Shown piece by piece: positions 53,480 through 62,570 of a stretch of DNA of 64,000 bases (positions are counted from its first letter, which is position 1; every line of letters starts with the position of its first letter). A program made the position numbers and the translations under genes. The stretch comes from Bordetella petrii (GTDB lineage Bacteria; Pseudomonadota; Gammaproteobacteria; Burkholderiales; Burkholderiaceae_B): contig NZ_JAFMZZ010000001.1 in the NCBI RefSeq assembly GCF_017356245.1, forward strand, positions 1,693,698 to 1,757,697. The letters are read 5' to 3'. Under the pieces are notes generated by a model that saw only the letters and a list, made by a program, of their open reading frames with translations, did no database searches and was not told the origin of the DNA.

Positions 53480-56446
53480 TTAGTGGCGCTGGGTTTCCAC
53501 CTGCACCAGCGGCACATTGGAGACCGGCGCCACGGGCTTGCGCTCGCGGCCCAGGCGCGCCGGCACATGGCTGGCGGCAATGCGCTGCTGCGTCTGCGCA
53601 TGGCGCTCGGGGTCGGTTTCCACCCACTTCAGCCCGGCTGCGCTGACCACGTCTTGCAGGGCCTGGGCAGGCGCGGCCGGCGGCACCACGATGGGCTGGG
53701 GAGCGGCCGGCGCGGGTTCCGCGAGGGCGGCGGCGACGGGCGCCGGTTCCTGGGCCGCGGCCGGTTGTTCGACGACAGGGGCAGGAGCCGGTTCGGCCTG
53801 GGGCGCGGCCTCAGCCGGCGACGGGGCGGCGGCCACGGGCTCAGCCGGTGCGGCCTCGACAGCCTCGGCCGGGGCTTGCGGCGCGGCGGCCGGGGCCGGT
53901 TCCGCCGGCGGCTCGGCCGCCATCACGGCGGGCGCCGCGGGCTGTTCGGCAGGAGCCTCGGCCGGCGTCTGCGGGGCGGGCACCGCGACTTCCGGCATGC
54001 CCTGCGCCACGGCTGCGGCATTGGACACGTCGGACAGGCTGGGCGCCGGCTCGGCGGCGGCCGGCGCGGCCTCTACGGCGGCCTGGCCTTCGGCCGGCTG
54101 TTCCTGGTCGTCGCCTTGCTCTTCGGCGCCCTGCAGGGCCTGGTCGTCCTGGCTGCGGCGGCCGCGGCGGCTGCGGCGGCGGCGGCGCTTGCGTTCCGGA
54201 TCGCCCGTGCCTTCAGCGTTGTCGGCATCGCTTGCATCGGCGGCCGGCGCGGCGTCGGTGGCGGCCTCGGCCTGCTCGGTCAGGGCGGCGGCGATCGCCG
54301 GACCCTGGGCGGCGGGCAGGGCGGAAGCCACGGTTTCCGCCAGCGCGGCGACCATGCTTTCCTGTTCGCTCATCGGCGCGTCTTGCTGGGCGCTGTCGTC
54401 GCGGCGGTTGCGGCCGCGGCCACGGCGGCCGCGATTGCTGCGCGAAGCGGTGTCATCGGCGGCGGCCGTTTCGTCAGCCAGCGCGCGCTCGGGGCGGGCA
54501 GCTTCGCGCTCGGCGCGGGGGGGGCGTTCGGCGCGTTCTTCCTGGCGGCGGTTGCCGCGCACGTGGTGGCGGGCCGCGCCGTCGGCCTCGGCGGTGTCCG
54601 AACGGCCCTCGCCGCGGCGGTTGCGGCCGCGATCGGAGCCGTGGCGTTCGCCGCGGCGCTCCTGGCCGTCATGGCTGCGCTTGGCGCGCGAGCCGCCGCG
54701 CTTGGGCTCTTCCTTGGCCGCGACGGGGGCGGCCGGCTCGGCGCTGCCGCTCAGCCAGCCCACCAGGCGCTTGAACAGGCCGCCGAAACCGCCCGAGGCG
54801 GCCGGTGCTGCCGTGGGCGCGGGGGCGGTCGACACCGGGGCCGGCTGCGAGGGCGTGATGCCCTTGACCAGGGCTTCGGGGCGCGCCTTCACTTCCTGGT
54901 CGCGCGGCGCCCAGGCCATGTCGGTGGACGGCGCCTCGGCCAGTTCGAAGCTGGTCTTCACTTCTTCCAGGCGCGGGTCGTCGTGGCGCAGGCGTTCGAT
55001 GTGGTGGTGCGGGGTTTCCAGGTGCTTGTTGGGAATCAGCACCAGGTTGACCTTCAGGCGGGCTTCCATCTTGGCGATGTCGGCGCGCTTTTCGTTGAGC
55101 AGGAAGGTGGCCACGTCGACCGGCACCTGGGCGTGCACCGCCGCGGTGTTTTCCTTCATGGCTTCTTCCTGCAGCAGGCGCAGCACGTGCAGGGCGCTGG
55201 ATTCGGCGTCGCGGATCACGCCGGTGCCGTTGCAGCGCGGGCAGGTGATGTGCGAGCCTTCGTTCAGGGCCGGACGCAGGCGCTGGCGCGACAGTTCCAT
55301 CAGGCCGAAGCGCGAGATCTTGCCCATCTGCACGCGGGCGCGGTCGAAATGCAGAGCATCGCGCAGGCGCTGTTCGACGGCGCGCTGGTTCTTGCCGTCT
55401 TCCATGTCGATGAAATCGATCACGATCAGGCCGCCCAGGTCGCGCAGGCGCAGCTGGCGGGCCACTTCGTCGGCCGCTTCCAGGTTGGTGCGCAGCGCGG
55501 TTTCTTCGATGTCGGAGCCGCGCGTGGAACGCGCCGAGTTGACGTCCACCGCCACCAGGGCCTCGGTGTGGTCGATGACCACCGCGCCGCCCGAAGGCAG
55601 CTGCACCGTGCGCGAATAGGCGGTTTCGATCTGGTGTTCGATCTGGAAGCGCGAAAACAGCGGGATGTCGTCGCGGTAGCGTTTGACGCGCTGCACGTTG
55701 TCGGGCATCACCACGCTCATGAACGCGGTGGCCTGATCGGCGATTTCGTCGGTATCGATCAGGATCTCGCCGATTTCAGGCGAGAAGTAGTCGCGGATGG
55801 CCCGGATGACCAGGCTGGATTCCAGGTAGATGAGGATGGGCGCGGCATTGTCGCGGGCGGCCGAGTCGATGGCCGTCCAGAGCTGCATCAGGTAGGACAG
55901 GTCCCATTGGAGCTCTTCGACGTTGCGGCCGATGCCGGCGGTGCGGGCGATGATGCTCATGCCCTGGGGCACTTCCAGCTGCTCCATCGTGTCGCGCAGT
56001 TCCTGGCGGTCTTCGCCTTCGACCCGGCGCGATACGCCGCCGCCGCGCGGATTGTTGGGCATCAGCACCAGGTAGCGGCCGGCCAGCGAGATGAACGTGG
56101 TCAGGGCGGCGCCCTTGTTGCCGCGCTCTTCTTTTTCGACCTGGACGATCAGTTCCTGGCCTTCGCGCAGGGCGTCCTGGATGCGGGCGGAGCGGACGTC
56201 TATGCCTTCTTTGAAGTAGGTGCGGGCCACTTCCTTGAACGGCAGGAAGCCGTGCCGGTCTTCGCCGTAATTGACGAAGCAGGCTTCCAGGCCGGGTTCG
56301 ATGCGGGTGATGACACCTTTGTAGATGTTGCCTTTGCGCTGTTCGCGGCCGGCGGTTTCGATGTCGAGGTCGATGAGCTTCTGCCCATCGACGATGGCAA
56401 CGCGCAGTTCTTCCTGGTGCGTTGCATTGAACAGCATGCGCTTCAT
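53480..56446 (-). CDS. rne: Ribonuclease E
   Basis: A 988-residue endoribonuclease and degradosome scaffold. Residues 1-520 form the catalytic half: S1 domain (about 38-120), DNase I-like domain with the magnesium-binding Asp301 (DVNSARSTRG) and Asp344 (DFIDMED), and the zinc-link CPRC at Cys402 and Cys405. The C-terminal half from about 590 is low-complexity, with an Arg-rich stretch (about 610-720) for RNA binding and an Ala/Pro/Glu-rich tail. There is no clear enolase- or PNPase-type motif recognisable by eye. A GGAG signal lies 9 bases before the ATG, preceded by a 20-bp palindrome in the leader. The gene is divergent from rluC. Confidence 0.97.
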   Translation of the reverse strand: MKRMLFNATHQEELRVAIVDGQKLIDLDIETAGREQRKGNIYKGVITRIEPGLEACFVNYGEDRHGFLPFKEVARTYFKEGIDVRSARIQDALREGQELIVQVEKEERGNKGAALTTFISLAGRYLVLMPNNPRGGGVSRRVEGEDRQELRDTMEQLEVPQGMSIIARTAGIGRNVEELQWDLSYLMQLWTAIDSAARDNAAPILIYLESSLVIRAIRDYFSPEIGEILIDTDEIADQATAFMSVVMPDNVQRVKRYRDDIPLFSRFQIEHQIETAYSRTVQLPSGGAVVIDHTEALVAVDVNSARSTRGSDIEETALRTNLEAADEVARQLRLRDLGGLIVIDFIDMEDGKNQRAVEQRLRDALHFDRARVQMGKISRFGLMELSRQRLRPALNEGSHITCPRCNGTGVIRDAESSALHVLRLLQEEAMKENTAAVHAQVPVDVATFLLNEKRADIAKMEARLKVNLVLIPNKHLETPHHHIERLRHDDPRLEEVKTSFELAEAPSTDMAWAPRDQEVKARPEALVKGITPSQPAPVSTAPAPTAAPAASGGFGGLFKRLVGWLSGSAEPAAPVAAKEEPKRGGSRAKRSHDGQERRGERHGSDRGRNRRGEGRSDTAEADGAARHHVRGNRRQEERAERPPRAEREAARPERALADETAAADDTASRSNRGRRGRGRNRRDDSAQQDAPMSEQESMVAALAETVASALPAAQGPAIAAALTEQAEAATDAAPAADASDADNAEGTGDPERKRRRRRSRRGRRSQDDQALQGAEEQGDDQEQPAEGQAAVEAAPAAAEPAPSLSDVSNAAAVAQGMPEVAVPAPQTPAEAPAEQPAAPAVMAAEPPAEPAPAAAPQAPAEAVEAAPAEPVAAAPSPAEAAPQAEPAPAPVVEQPAAAQEPAPVAAALAEPAPAAPQPIVVPPAAPAQALQDVVSAAGLKWVETDPERHAQTQQRIAASHVPARLGRERKPVAPVSNVPLVQVETQRH

Positions 56447-56961
56447 GAGTGGGGTTCTCCGTTGTCATGACGCGCCGATATCGGCGCGTGACCTTGGGCC
56501 ACTCGGGCTGCGGACTGAAGCGGGGCAAGAAGGTCAAACGGCAGCCGGGCGCAACGCCCAGGCGTAGCCGCCGCCGGTCAGGCGGGCACGTCGTGCCCTG
56601 GGGCACGCGGTTCTGTCAGCAGGGGGGTCAGCTTCACTAAGTGTGGTTGACGGAAAGGGTTGCTGTGAACGGCAGGTGCGGCCGGCGATCGGCCCGCGCG
56701 CACCTGGTGCTTTAATTACGCGACGATTCTTGCAGTGCTTCAGAGCCGCTTGCGGCAGGCAACGGACCTGTCAGGACGGCGGGCAAATGCAGTGCCACAC
56801 CACCATCCGGCAGGGCGCGGTTGCGCCGGCGACCGAGAGGCCCCGGAGCTGAACGATCGGGCAGCAGTACAATGGCGGCCCGCGCGCTCGACGGAGACGC
56901 GTACATGTTGCATCTCTACGCCAGGCGGCTTTGTTCAGCCCCTTAAGGCTGTCCCGATTAT
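56447..56961. other. 515-base divergent region between rne and rluC
   Basis: No credible gene was found; the short open frames are not preceded by ribosome-binding sites and resemble no family. It holds the palindrome at 56470-56489, a TAATTA box at 56713-56718 usable on the minus strand for rne (leader of about 260 bases), a TACAAT at 56868-56873 and a GATTAT at 56956-56961 that could serve rluC. The middle is GC-rich. Confidence 0.6.
56470..56489 (-). promoter_or_regulatory. Perfect 20-bp palindrome in the rne leader
   Basis: ACGCGCCG-ATAT-CGGCGCGT is self-complementary over all 20 bases and lies 24-43 bases before the rne start codon, just ahead of the GGAG signal. In RNA it gives an 8-bp stem with an AUAU loop. 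RNase E autoregulates through its leader in enterobacteria; this stem is a candidate for the same role by position only. Confidence 0.5.
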
Positions 56962-57930
56962 ATGTCGCTTTCCGCAATGCGCAAAGAAACCGCGTTTTTC
57001 TCCCATTCCGCCCCCTCGGTCCGCCTGGTCGAGGTCGGGGCCGAGCACGACGGCCAGCGCATCGACAATTTCCTGGTGCGGCTGTGCAAGGGCGTGCCCA
57101 AAAGCCATATCTACAAGGCCATCCGGGGCGGCGAGGTGCGGGTAAACAAGGGACGCATCCAGGCCGACTACCGGGTGGCGGCCGGCGACGTGGTGCGCGT
57201 GCCCCCGCTGCGCCTGCCGGCGCCGGGCGAGGCCCGGCCCGTGCCCGGCGCCGAGTTCCCGGTGGTGTACGAAGACGATGTCCTGCTGGTGGTGGACAAG
57301 CCCGCCGGCGTGGCCGTGCACGGCGGCAGCGGGGTGTCGTTCGGGGTCATCGAACAATTGCGCGCCGCCCGCCCGCAGGCGCGCTTTCTTGAACTGGCGC
57401 ACCGCCTCGACCGTGAAACCTCGGGCCTGCTGATGATCGCCAAGAAGCGCAATGCGCTGCTGGCGCTGCACGCCATGCTGCGCGAAGGCAAGGGCGACAA
57501 GCACTACTTGGCCCTGGTCGAGGGCGACTGGGTCAACGACCGCCAGCATATCCGCCTGGCTCTCACCAAATGGACCACCCAGTCGGGCGAGCGCCGCGTG
57601 CGCCCCGATCCGGACGGCCAGGCGGCGCACACCATTGTCACCCTGAAGCAACGCCTGGGCGGTTACAGTCTGGTCGATGCCGAACTGCGCACCGGGCGCA
57701 CCCATCAAATCCGGGTGCATCTGGCGGCCAGCGGCTTCCCCATCGTGGGCGACGATAAATACGGGACGGATGAAACGCGCGCCTGCTTCGCGCGCCAGGG
57801 GTTCAATCGCATGTTCCTGCATGCGCACCAGTTGACCCTGCCGCACCCGCTTACCCAAGAACCCCTGCGGCTGACGGCGGAATTGCCGGCGGCCTGCCGC
57901 AACCTGCTGCTGCAGTTGGAGAGCCTGTAG
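56962..57930 (+). CDS. rluC: Ribosomal large subunit pseudouridine synthase RluC-type
   Basis: A 322-residue pseudouridine synthase of the RluA superfamily. An S4 domain lies at about 35-95 (IDNFLVRLCKGVPKSHIYKAI), the catalytic aspartate in AHRLDRETSGLLM, and RTHQIRVHLAASGFPIVGDDKYG closes the site. RluC modifies three uridines of 23S rRNA near the peptidyl transferase centre. The divergent rne-rluC pairing is common in proteobacteria and favours RluC over RluD. An ATG at 56977 is an alternative start five codons in. The HAD gene follows after 2 bases. Confidence 0.92.
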   Translation: MSLSAMRKETAFFSHSAPSVRLVEVGAEHDGQRIDNFLVRLCKGVPKSHIYKAIRGGEVRVNKGRIQADYRVAAGDVVRVPPLRLPAPGEARPVPGAEFPVVYEDDVLLVVDKPAGVAVHGGSGVSFGVIEQLRAARPQARFLELAHRLDRETSGLLMIAKKRNALLALHAMLREGKGDKHYLALVEGDWVNDRQHIRLALTKWTTQSGERRVRPDPDGQAAHTIVTLKQRLGGYSLVDAELRTGRTHQIRVHLAASGFPIVGDDKYGTDETRACFARQGFNRMFLHAHQLTLPHPLTQEPLRLTAELPAACRNLLLQLESL

Positions 57931-57932
57931 AC

Positions 57933-58589
57933 ATGTCTTATTCGCTGGTGGTGTTCGATTGGGACGGAACCCTGATGGATTCCACGAACGGCATCGTGGC
58001 CGCCATCCAGGGGGCCTGCCGCGACCTGGACCTGCCCGTCCCGTCGGTCTCGGCCGCCAGCTGGGTGATCGGCCTGTCGCTCGAAAGCGCGCTGCGCCGG
58101 GCCGTGCCCGAGCTGACCCAGGCCATGGTGCCGCGCTTTCTCGAGCGCTATCGCACCCATTACCTGCTGCGCGACCCCGAACTGCGGCTGTTCGACGGCA
58201 TCGAAGACCTGCTGGGCGACCTGGCCGGCCGGCAGGTGCGCCTGGCGGTGGCCACCGGCAAGAGCCGGGTCGGCCTGAACCGGGTGCTGGCCGCCACTGG
58301 CCTGCGCGACATCTTCCAGGCCACCCGCACGGCCGACGAAACTTTCAGCAAGCCGCATCCGGCCATGCTGCACGAACTCATGCAGGAGCTCGAGGTCGAA
58401 CCCGAAGGGGTGGTCATGGTGGGCGATACCTCGCACGACCTGCAAATGGCCTGCAATGCCGGCGTGCACGGCCTGGGGGTCGCCTACGGCGCCCACAGTC
58501 CCCAGGAACTGCTGGGCTGCCAGCCGCAGGCCGTGGTCGACAGCGTGGCCGCCCTGCGCGAATGGCTGCTGCCACGGGCCGGCGCCTGA
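57933..58589 (+). CDS. HAD-superfamily phosphatase (phosphoglycolate phosphatase-like)
   Basis: A 218-residue haloacid-dehalogenase hydrolase: motif I FDWDGTLMDS with nucleophile Asp9 and Asp11, a small alpha-helical cap, motif II VATGKSRVGLN, motif III lysine in ETFSKPHP and motif IV MVGDTSHDLQMA. It belongs to the Gph/YniC-like group and could act on phosphoglycolate or another small phosphoester. It is tightly coupled to rluC, an arrangement frequent in betaproteobacteria. Confidence 0.9.
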   Translation: MSYSLVVFDWDGTLMDSTNGIVAAIQGACRDLDLPVPSVSAASWVIGLSLESALRRAVPELTQAMVPRFLERYRTHYLLRDPELRLFDGIEDLLGDLAGRQVRLAVATGKSRVGLNRVLAATGLRDIFQATRTADETFSKPHPAMLHELMQELEVEPEGVVMVGDTSHDLQMACNAGVHGLGVAYGAHSPQELLGCQPQAVVDSVAALREWLLPRAGA

Positions 58590-58691
58590 TTTTGCGCGCG
58601 GCAGGGAATATTCCCGCCTGTGGTTCGTCTAAGAGATGCTGCCCTGTGTCGCCAAGTGCCTGACACCTGGCACTAACAGGAGGAAACCGTC

Positions 58692-59657
58692 ATGCCGTCA
58701 CGCAAGCCGGGCCACGTGCCGCCGCCATCCGAAATCACCCCCGAGGCGGTCTGGCTGTCGCGCCGCGAATGGATCGTCCGCGCCGGCCTGGCCGCCGCCG
58801 CGGCGGGCCTGCCGTCCTGGGCCGCCCGCCAGGCATTCGCCCAGGACGCGGCGCCGCTGGCGGGCCGCCCCAGCCCGCAGTTCTCGGTGATGGACAAGCA
58901 GACCTCGTTCAAAGACGTCAGCACCTACAACAACTACTACGAGTTCGGCGTCGACAAGGACGAACCGGCCGAATACGCCGGCAAGCTGCAGACCCGGCCC
59001 TGGTCGGTGGTCGTCGAAGGCGAGGTGCGCCGTCCGCAGACCTTCGACATCGATGCTCTGCTCAAGCTGGCTCCCATGGAAGACCGCGTCTACCGGCTGC
59101 GCTGTGTGGAAGGCTGGTCGATGGTGATCCCCTGGGTGGGCTATCCCCTGTCGGCGCTGCTCAAGCAGGTCGAGCCCACCGGCAACGCCAAGTACGTCGA
59201 GTTCACCACTGTTCTGCAGCGCGAAAACATGCCGGGCGTGCGCTATCCGGTGCTGGATTGGCCCTACGTCGAAGGCCTGCGGCTGGACGAGGCCATGCAT
59301 CCGCTGGCGCTGCTGGTGTTCGGCCTGTATGGCAAGGTGCTGCCCAACCAGAACGGCGCGCCGCTGCGCCTGGCCGTGCCCTGGAAATACGGCTTCAAGT
59401 CGGCCAAGTCGCTGGTGCGCATCCGGCTGGTCGAGCGCCAGCCCACCAGTTCATGGATGCAGGCCGCCGCCAACGAATACGGCTTCTACGCCAATGTGAA
59501 TCCCGATGTGCCGCATCCGCGCTGGAGCCAGGCCACCGAACGGCGCATCGGCGAGGACGGCCTGTTCACTCCCAAGCGCAAGACCCTGATGTTCAACGGC
59601 TATGCCGACCAGGTGGCATCCCTGTACCAGGGCATGGACCTGAAGGCCAATTACTGA
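58692..59657 (+). CDS. msrP: Protein-methionine-sulfoxide reductase catalytic subunit MsrP
   Basis: A 321-residue periplasmic molybdopterin enzyme (YedY family) that repairs oxidised methionines in envelope proteins. A Tat signal ([18 protein letters not shown]) precedes the mature chain; the molybdenum-binding cysteine is Cys138 in [23 protein letters not shown] lies before the ATG at 58692. msrQ, the membrane haem partner, follows after 16 bases. With msrB in this window the strain has both cytoplasmic and periplasmic methionine repair. Confidence 0.97.
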   Translation: MPSRKPGHVPPPSEITPEAVWLSRREWIVRAGLAAAAAGLPSWAARQAFAQDAAPLAGRPSPQFSVMDKQTSFKDVSTYNNYYEFGVDKDEPAEYAGKLQTRPWSVVVEGEVRRPQTFDIDALLKLAPMEDRVYRLRCVEGWSMVIPWVGYPLSALLKQVEPTGNAKYVEFTTVLQRENMPGVRYPVLDWPYVEGLRLDEAMHPLALLVFGLYGKVLPNQNGAPLRLAVPWKYGFKSAKSLVRIRLVERQPTSSWMQAAANEYGFYANVNPDVPHPRWSQATERRIGEDGLFTPKRKTLMFNGYADQVASLYQGMDLKANY

Positions 59658-59673
59658 GCCGCCGGGCCGCCGC

Positions 59674-60345
59674 ATGCAGGGATCTTCCTCCGCCACGCCG
59701 CCATCCGCCGCGCGCCGTCCGCAATGGTCGGCCGCGGCCGTGGGGCGGTTCAAGCCGCTGCTGTTCATCGCCGGCCTGTTGCCATTCGCGCGCTGGATCT
59801 GGCTGGGCTTCACCGATGGCCTGACCGCCAATCCGGTGGAATTCCTGACGCGTTCGTCGGGCACCTGGACGCTGGTGTGCCTGTTGGCCACCCTGTCGAT
59901 CACGCCGCTGCGCCGCATGCTGGGCCAGCCCGCGCTGGTGCGCCTGCGCCGGCCCTGCGGGCTGTTCGCCTTTTTCTATGGCTGCCTGCATTTCATGGCG
60001 TGGGTCTGGTGGGACCGCGGCTTCGATCCGGCCTCGATGCTGCAGGACATCGGCGAACGGCCGTTCATCACCGTGGGTTTCGCGGCGTTCGTGTGCATGG
60101 CTGCGCTGGCGGTCACATCCACGCAATGGGCCATGCGCAAAATGGGGCGCCGCTGGCAGGCGCTGCATCGCGCCGTGTACCTGATCGGCATCCTGGCCAT
60201 CGTGCACTTGTGGTGGCACAAGGCGGGCAAGCACGATTTCCAGCAGCCTCTGGCCTACGGGGCCGTGCTGGCGGCGCTGCTGGGCTGGCGCGTGGCGGCG
60301 ATGCTGCGCGCGCGCGCCGCGGCGAGGGCGCCGCGCCAGCTGTAG
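59674..60345 (+). CDS. msrQ: MsrQ, haem-binding membrane subunit of the MsrPQ system
   Basis: A 223-residue protein with six transmembrane helices and the histidines expected to bind haem b (HFMAWVWWDRG, HRAVYLIGILAIVHLWW). It passes electrons from the quinone pool to MsrP. A typical opening KPLLFIAGLLPFARW follows an N-terminal extension of about 25 residues, so the start may lie further downstream. It converges with an amidase gene 5 bases away. Confidence 0.94.
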   Translation: MQGSSSATPPSAARRPQWSAAAVGRFKPLLFIAGLLPFARWIWLGFTDGLTANPVEFLTRSSGTWTLVCLLATLSITPLRRMLGQPALVRLRRPCGLFAFFYGCLHFMAWVWWDRGFDPASMLQDIGERPFITVGFAAFVCMAALAVTSTQWAMRKMGRRWQALHRAVYLIGILAIVHLWWHKAGKHDFQQPLAYGAVLAALLGWRVAAMLRARAAARAPRQL

Positions 60346-60350
60346 CCTGG

Positions 60351-61196
60351 TCAGTTGCGCTTGGCGCCGTGCCCCGGGCCCGCCGACAGGGCCATCATGA
60401 TGGCCGCGGTTTCCGCGTCGGGCTGGCCGTCGTAGTTGGCCGGCCGGTAGTGCATCTGGAAGGCCGCGATCACATTGCGCGTGGCGCGGTCCAGCTTGCC
60501 GTGCTGCGGGCAGGCGTAGCCCAGCCGCGCCAGCTGCCGCTGGAACCAGGCGGCATCCGGCACGCCCTGGCGCTGCAGCGTGACCCAGTTGGCGGCCGCC
60601 TGCGCCTCGTCGTACCAGCGTCCGATGCCGGCGTCGGCCAACTGCTTCCAGGGAAACAGCGGGCCGGGATCGGTCTTGCGCTGCGGCGCGATGTCGCTGT
60701 GCCCCACGATGTTTTCAGGGTGCACATGGTGCCGCGCGATCAGGTCGCGCAGCAGCAGCACCAGCGCCCGGATCTGCGTATCGGGATACGGTTGCCAGCC
60801 CGGCGCGCCATGCGCGTGGTCGGTCCGGCCGGCATTGACCAGTTCTATCCCGATGGACATCGGGTTCAGCCAGGCCTGCTCGTACCATTGGCTTTCGCCG
60901 GCATGCCAGGCGCTGCGGGTTTCGTCGACCAGCCGGTAGGTGTGCGGGCGGACATCGTCGGTAATCAGGTAATGGGCGCTGACGCCGCCCTGCGACAGCA
61001 GCTTGAGCGAGAGCGGGCCGTCCGTCGAGGTGTAGTGCAGCACGATGTAGCGCACCCGGCTGTCCTGGCTGACCGCGGTGACCGAGTCATCGATGTCGAG
61101 CTGGGGCGGCCCGGGCGGGGGGCTTGCGCAGCCGCCCAGCACCAGCGCCGCGGCGGCCAGGGCCGCAAGGTGGCGGAGCCGGCGCAAGGCGGTCAT
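60351..61196 (-). CDS. N-acetylmuramoyl-L-alanine amidase lipoprotein (AmiD-like)
   Basis: A 281-residue lipoprotein with a lipobox LGGC (Cys23) and an amidase type 2 domain (about 45-200). Zinc-ligand candidates are His54 (IVLHYTST) and the histidine and aspartate in IVGHSDIAPQRKTDPG. A C-terminal peptidoglycan-binding-like region (about 215-275) follows. It matches AmiD/AmpD-like enzymes that cleave cell-wall amide bonds from the outer membrane. It is the last gene of a minus operon and its start overlaps the preceding stop by 4 bases. Confidence 0.92.
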   Translation of the reverse strand: MTALRRLRHLAALAAAALVLGGCASPPPGPPQLDIDDSVTAVSQDSRVRYIVLHYTSTDGPLSLKLLSQGGVSAHYLITDDVRPHTYRLVDETRSAWHAGESQWYEQAWLNPMSIGIELVNAGRTDHAHGAPGWQPYPDTQIRALVLLLRDLIARHHVHPENIVGHSDIAPQRKTDPGPLFPWKQLADAGIGRWYDEAQAAANWVTLQRQGVPDAAWFQRQLARLGYACPQHGKLDRATRNVIAAFQMHYRPANYDGQPDAETAAIMMALSAGPGHGAKRN

Positions 61197-61909
61197 GGGC
61201 GCCCGGCCAGGTACAGAAACAGGGTGGGGCGCTTGTCCAGTTCGGGCGCGGGCCGGTTCTTCCAGTCGGCGATGGCAAGGGTGCGCACCCATTCATCGCC
61301 GGTGGTCAGCGAACGGGCCACGCACAGGCGCGTATCGCCGCGCAGCGTGGCCAGCAGCGTGGCGAACATGGCGGCATTGCGGTAGGGCGTTTCGATCAGC
61401 AGCTGCGTCTGGTGGTGGCGCGCCGAATGCTGTTCCCAGCTGCGCAATTGCCTGGCCCGCTCGGCCGGGTCGACCGGCGCATAGCCATGGAAGGCGAAGC
61501 GCTGGCCGTCCAGACCGCTGGCCATCAGGCCCAGCAGGATGGACGACGGCCCTACCCACGGGCGCACGGTGATTCCCAGGCGGTGCGCGGCGGCGACCAC
61601 GGTAGCGCCGGGATCGGCCACGGCGGGGCAGCCGGCCTCGGACACCAGCCCCAGGTCGTGGCCCTGCTGCACGGGCGCCAGCCACTGCTGGATCTGGGGC
61701 GCGTCGGTCTTGGGCGTGAGGGTGTGGATGGTGATTTCCTGCAAGGGGCGCACGGTGCCGATCTGCTTCAGGAAGGCGCGCGCCGTCTTGGCGTTTTCGG
61801 CAACGTAGGTGTCCAGGGTGCCTGCCAGGGCGCGCGCATCGGCGGGCAGCCAGCGCTCGGGCGCGGCCTCGCCCAGGCCGACCGGAATCAGGTGCAGTGT
61901 GCCGCTCAT
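61193..61909 (-). CDS. RsmI-related SAM-dependent methyltransferase (tetrapyrrole methylase fold)
   Basis: A 238-residue protein with the two-domain tetrapyrrole-methylase fold. Family motifs are LHLIPVGLGE, VSEAGCPAVADPGATVV and WVGPSSILLGLMASGL; the C-terminal LCVARSLTTGDEW is like the RsmI tail. It is about 45 residues shorter than RsmI and lacks its usual GTPLGNLxDI opening, so it is a paralogue rather than RsmI itself. The substrate is unknown. It overlaps the Maf-type gene and the amidase gene by 4 bases on each side. Confidence 0.85.
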   Translation of the reverse strand: MSGTLHLIPVGLGEAAPERWLPADARALAGTLDTYVAENAKTARAFLKQIGTVRPLQEITIHTLTPKTDAPQIQQWLAPVQQGHDLGLVSEAGCPAVADPGATVVAAAHRLGITVRPWVGPSSILLGLMASGLDGQRFAFHGYAPVDPAERARQLRSWEQHSARHHQTQLLIETPYRNAAMFATLLATLRGDTRLCVARSLTTGDEWVRTLAIADWKNRPAPELDKRPTLFLYLAGRP

Positions 61910-62505
61910 GCCGCGCTGCCCGCGAGGGGGTCCAGGCCGAACGTGGCCAGCATGCCCGTCAGGGCGATCAGGGGCAGGCCGATGATGGCCGTGGGGTCGT
62001 CGCTGCGGATCGATTCCATCAGCGCGATGCCCAGGCTTTCCGCTTTCGCGCTGCCCGCAGTATCGTAGGGTTCTTCGGCGCGCAGATAGGCCGCGATGGC
62101 GGCCTCGGACAGGGGGCGGAACCGGCAGTGCGTGACCACGTCGGCCTTTTCGACGCGCTTGCCGTCGGTAACCGCCAGCGCGCTGTGGAATTCCACCGCG
62201 CGGCCGGCCAGTTCCCGCAATTGGGCCTGGGCGCGCGGGAAATCGCCCGGTTTGCCGATCGGCCGGCCGTCGACCGTGGCGACCTGGTCGGAGCCGATCA
62301 CGATGCAGCCCGGATGCCGGCCGGCGATGGCCAGCGCCTTGTCCACGGACAGCCGCAGCGCCAGGTCGGCCGGGGCTTCGCCGGGGGCGGGGGTTTCGTC
62401 GATATCGGGGGAAATCGCCTCGAACGGCAGGCGCAGGCGCGCCAGCAATTCGCGCCGGTAGCGCGAGCTCGAGGCCAGGATCAGGCGGTGTGGCAGATGA
62501 GGCAT
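61906..62505 (-). CDS. yceF: Maf-type nucleotide pyrophosphatase (YceF subgroup)
   Basis: A 199-residue Maf/HAM1-fold enzyme. ASSSRYRRELLARL at the N-terminus, SPDIDETPAPGE and SDQVATVDGRPIGKPG are YceF-like; the subgroup hydrolyses 7-methyl-GTP. It precedes the methyltransferase and amidase genes and is divergent from yceD-rpmF-plsX, the neighbourhood seen around yceF in E. coli. It begins at the ATG at 62505. Confidence 0.93.
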   Translation of the reverse strand: MPHLPHRLILASSSRYRRELLARLRLPFEAISPDIDETPAPGEAPADLALRLSVDKALAIAGRHPGCIVIGSDQVATVDGRPIGKPGDFPRAQAQLRELAGRAVEFHSALAVTDGKRVEKADVVTHCRFRPLSEAAIAAYLRAEEPYDTAGSAKAESLGIALMESIRSDDPTAIIGLPLIALTGMLATFGLDPLAGSAA

Positions 62506-62512
62506 ACAAAGT

Positions 62513-62542
62513 TTGACGATGACACGTAAGTCACGGTATTAT
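62513..62542 (+). promoter_or_regulatory. Sigma-70 promoter of yceD-rpmF-plsX
   Basis: TTGACG (62513-62518), 18 bases, TATTAT (62537-62542). Transcription would start near 62550, giving a leader of about 20 bases before the GTG at 62571. Confidence 0.8.
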
Positions 62543-62570
62543 CTAACGTTTTGCGGGATTTTTGCAGGCT

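Noticed and set aside
53366..56470. 1034-codon plus-strand open frame opposite rne
   Set aside because: Composition is dominated by Gly/Arg/Ala runs complementary to the rne codons; no start signal or domain. RNase E on the minus strand is unmistakable.
56643..56852. Short open frames in the rne-rluC gap
   Set aside because: No ribosome-binding sites, no similarity, and they lie in what should be the rne leader and promoter region.
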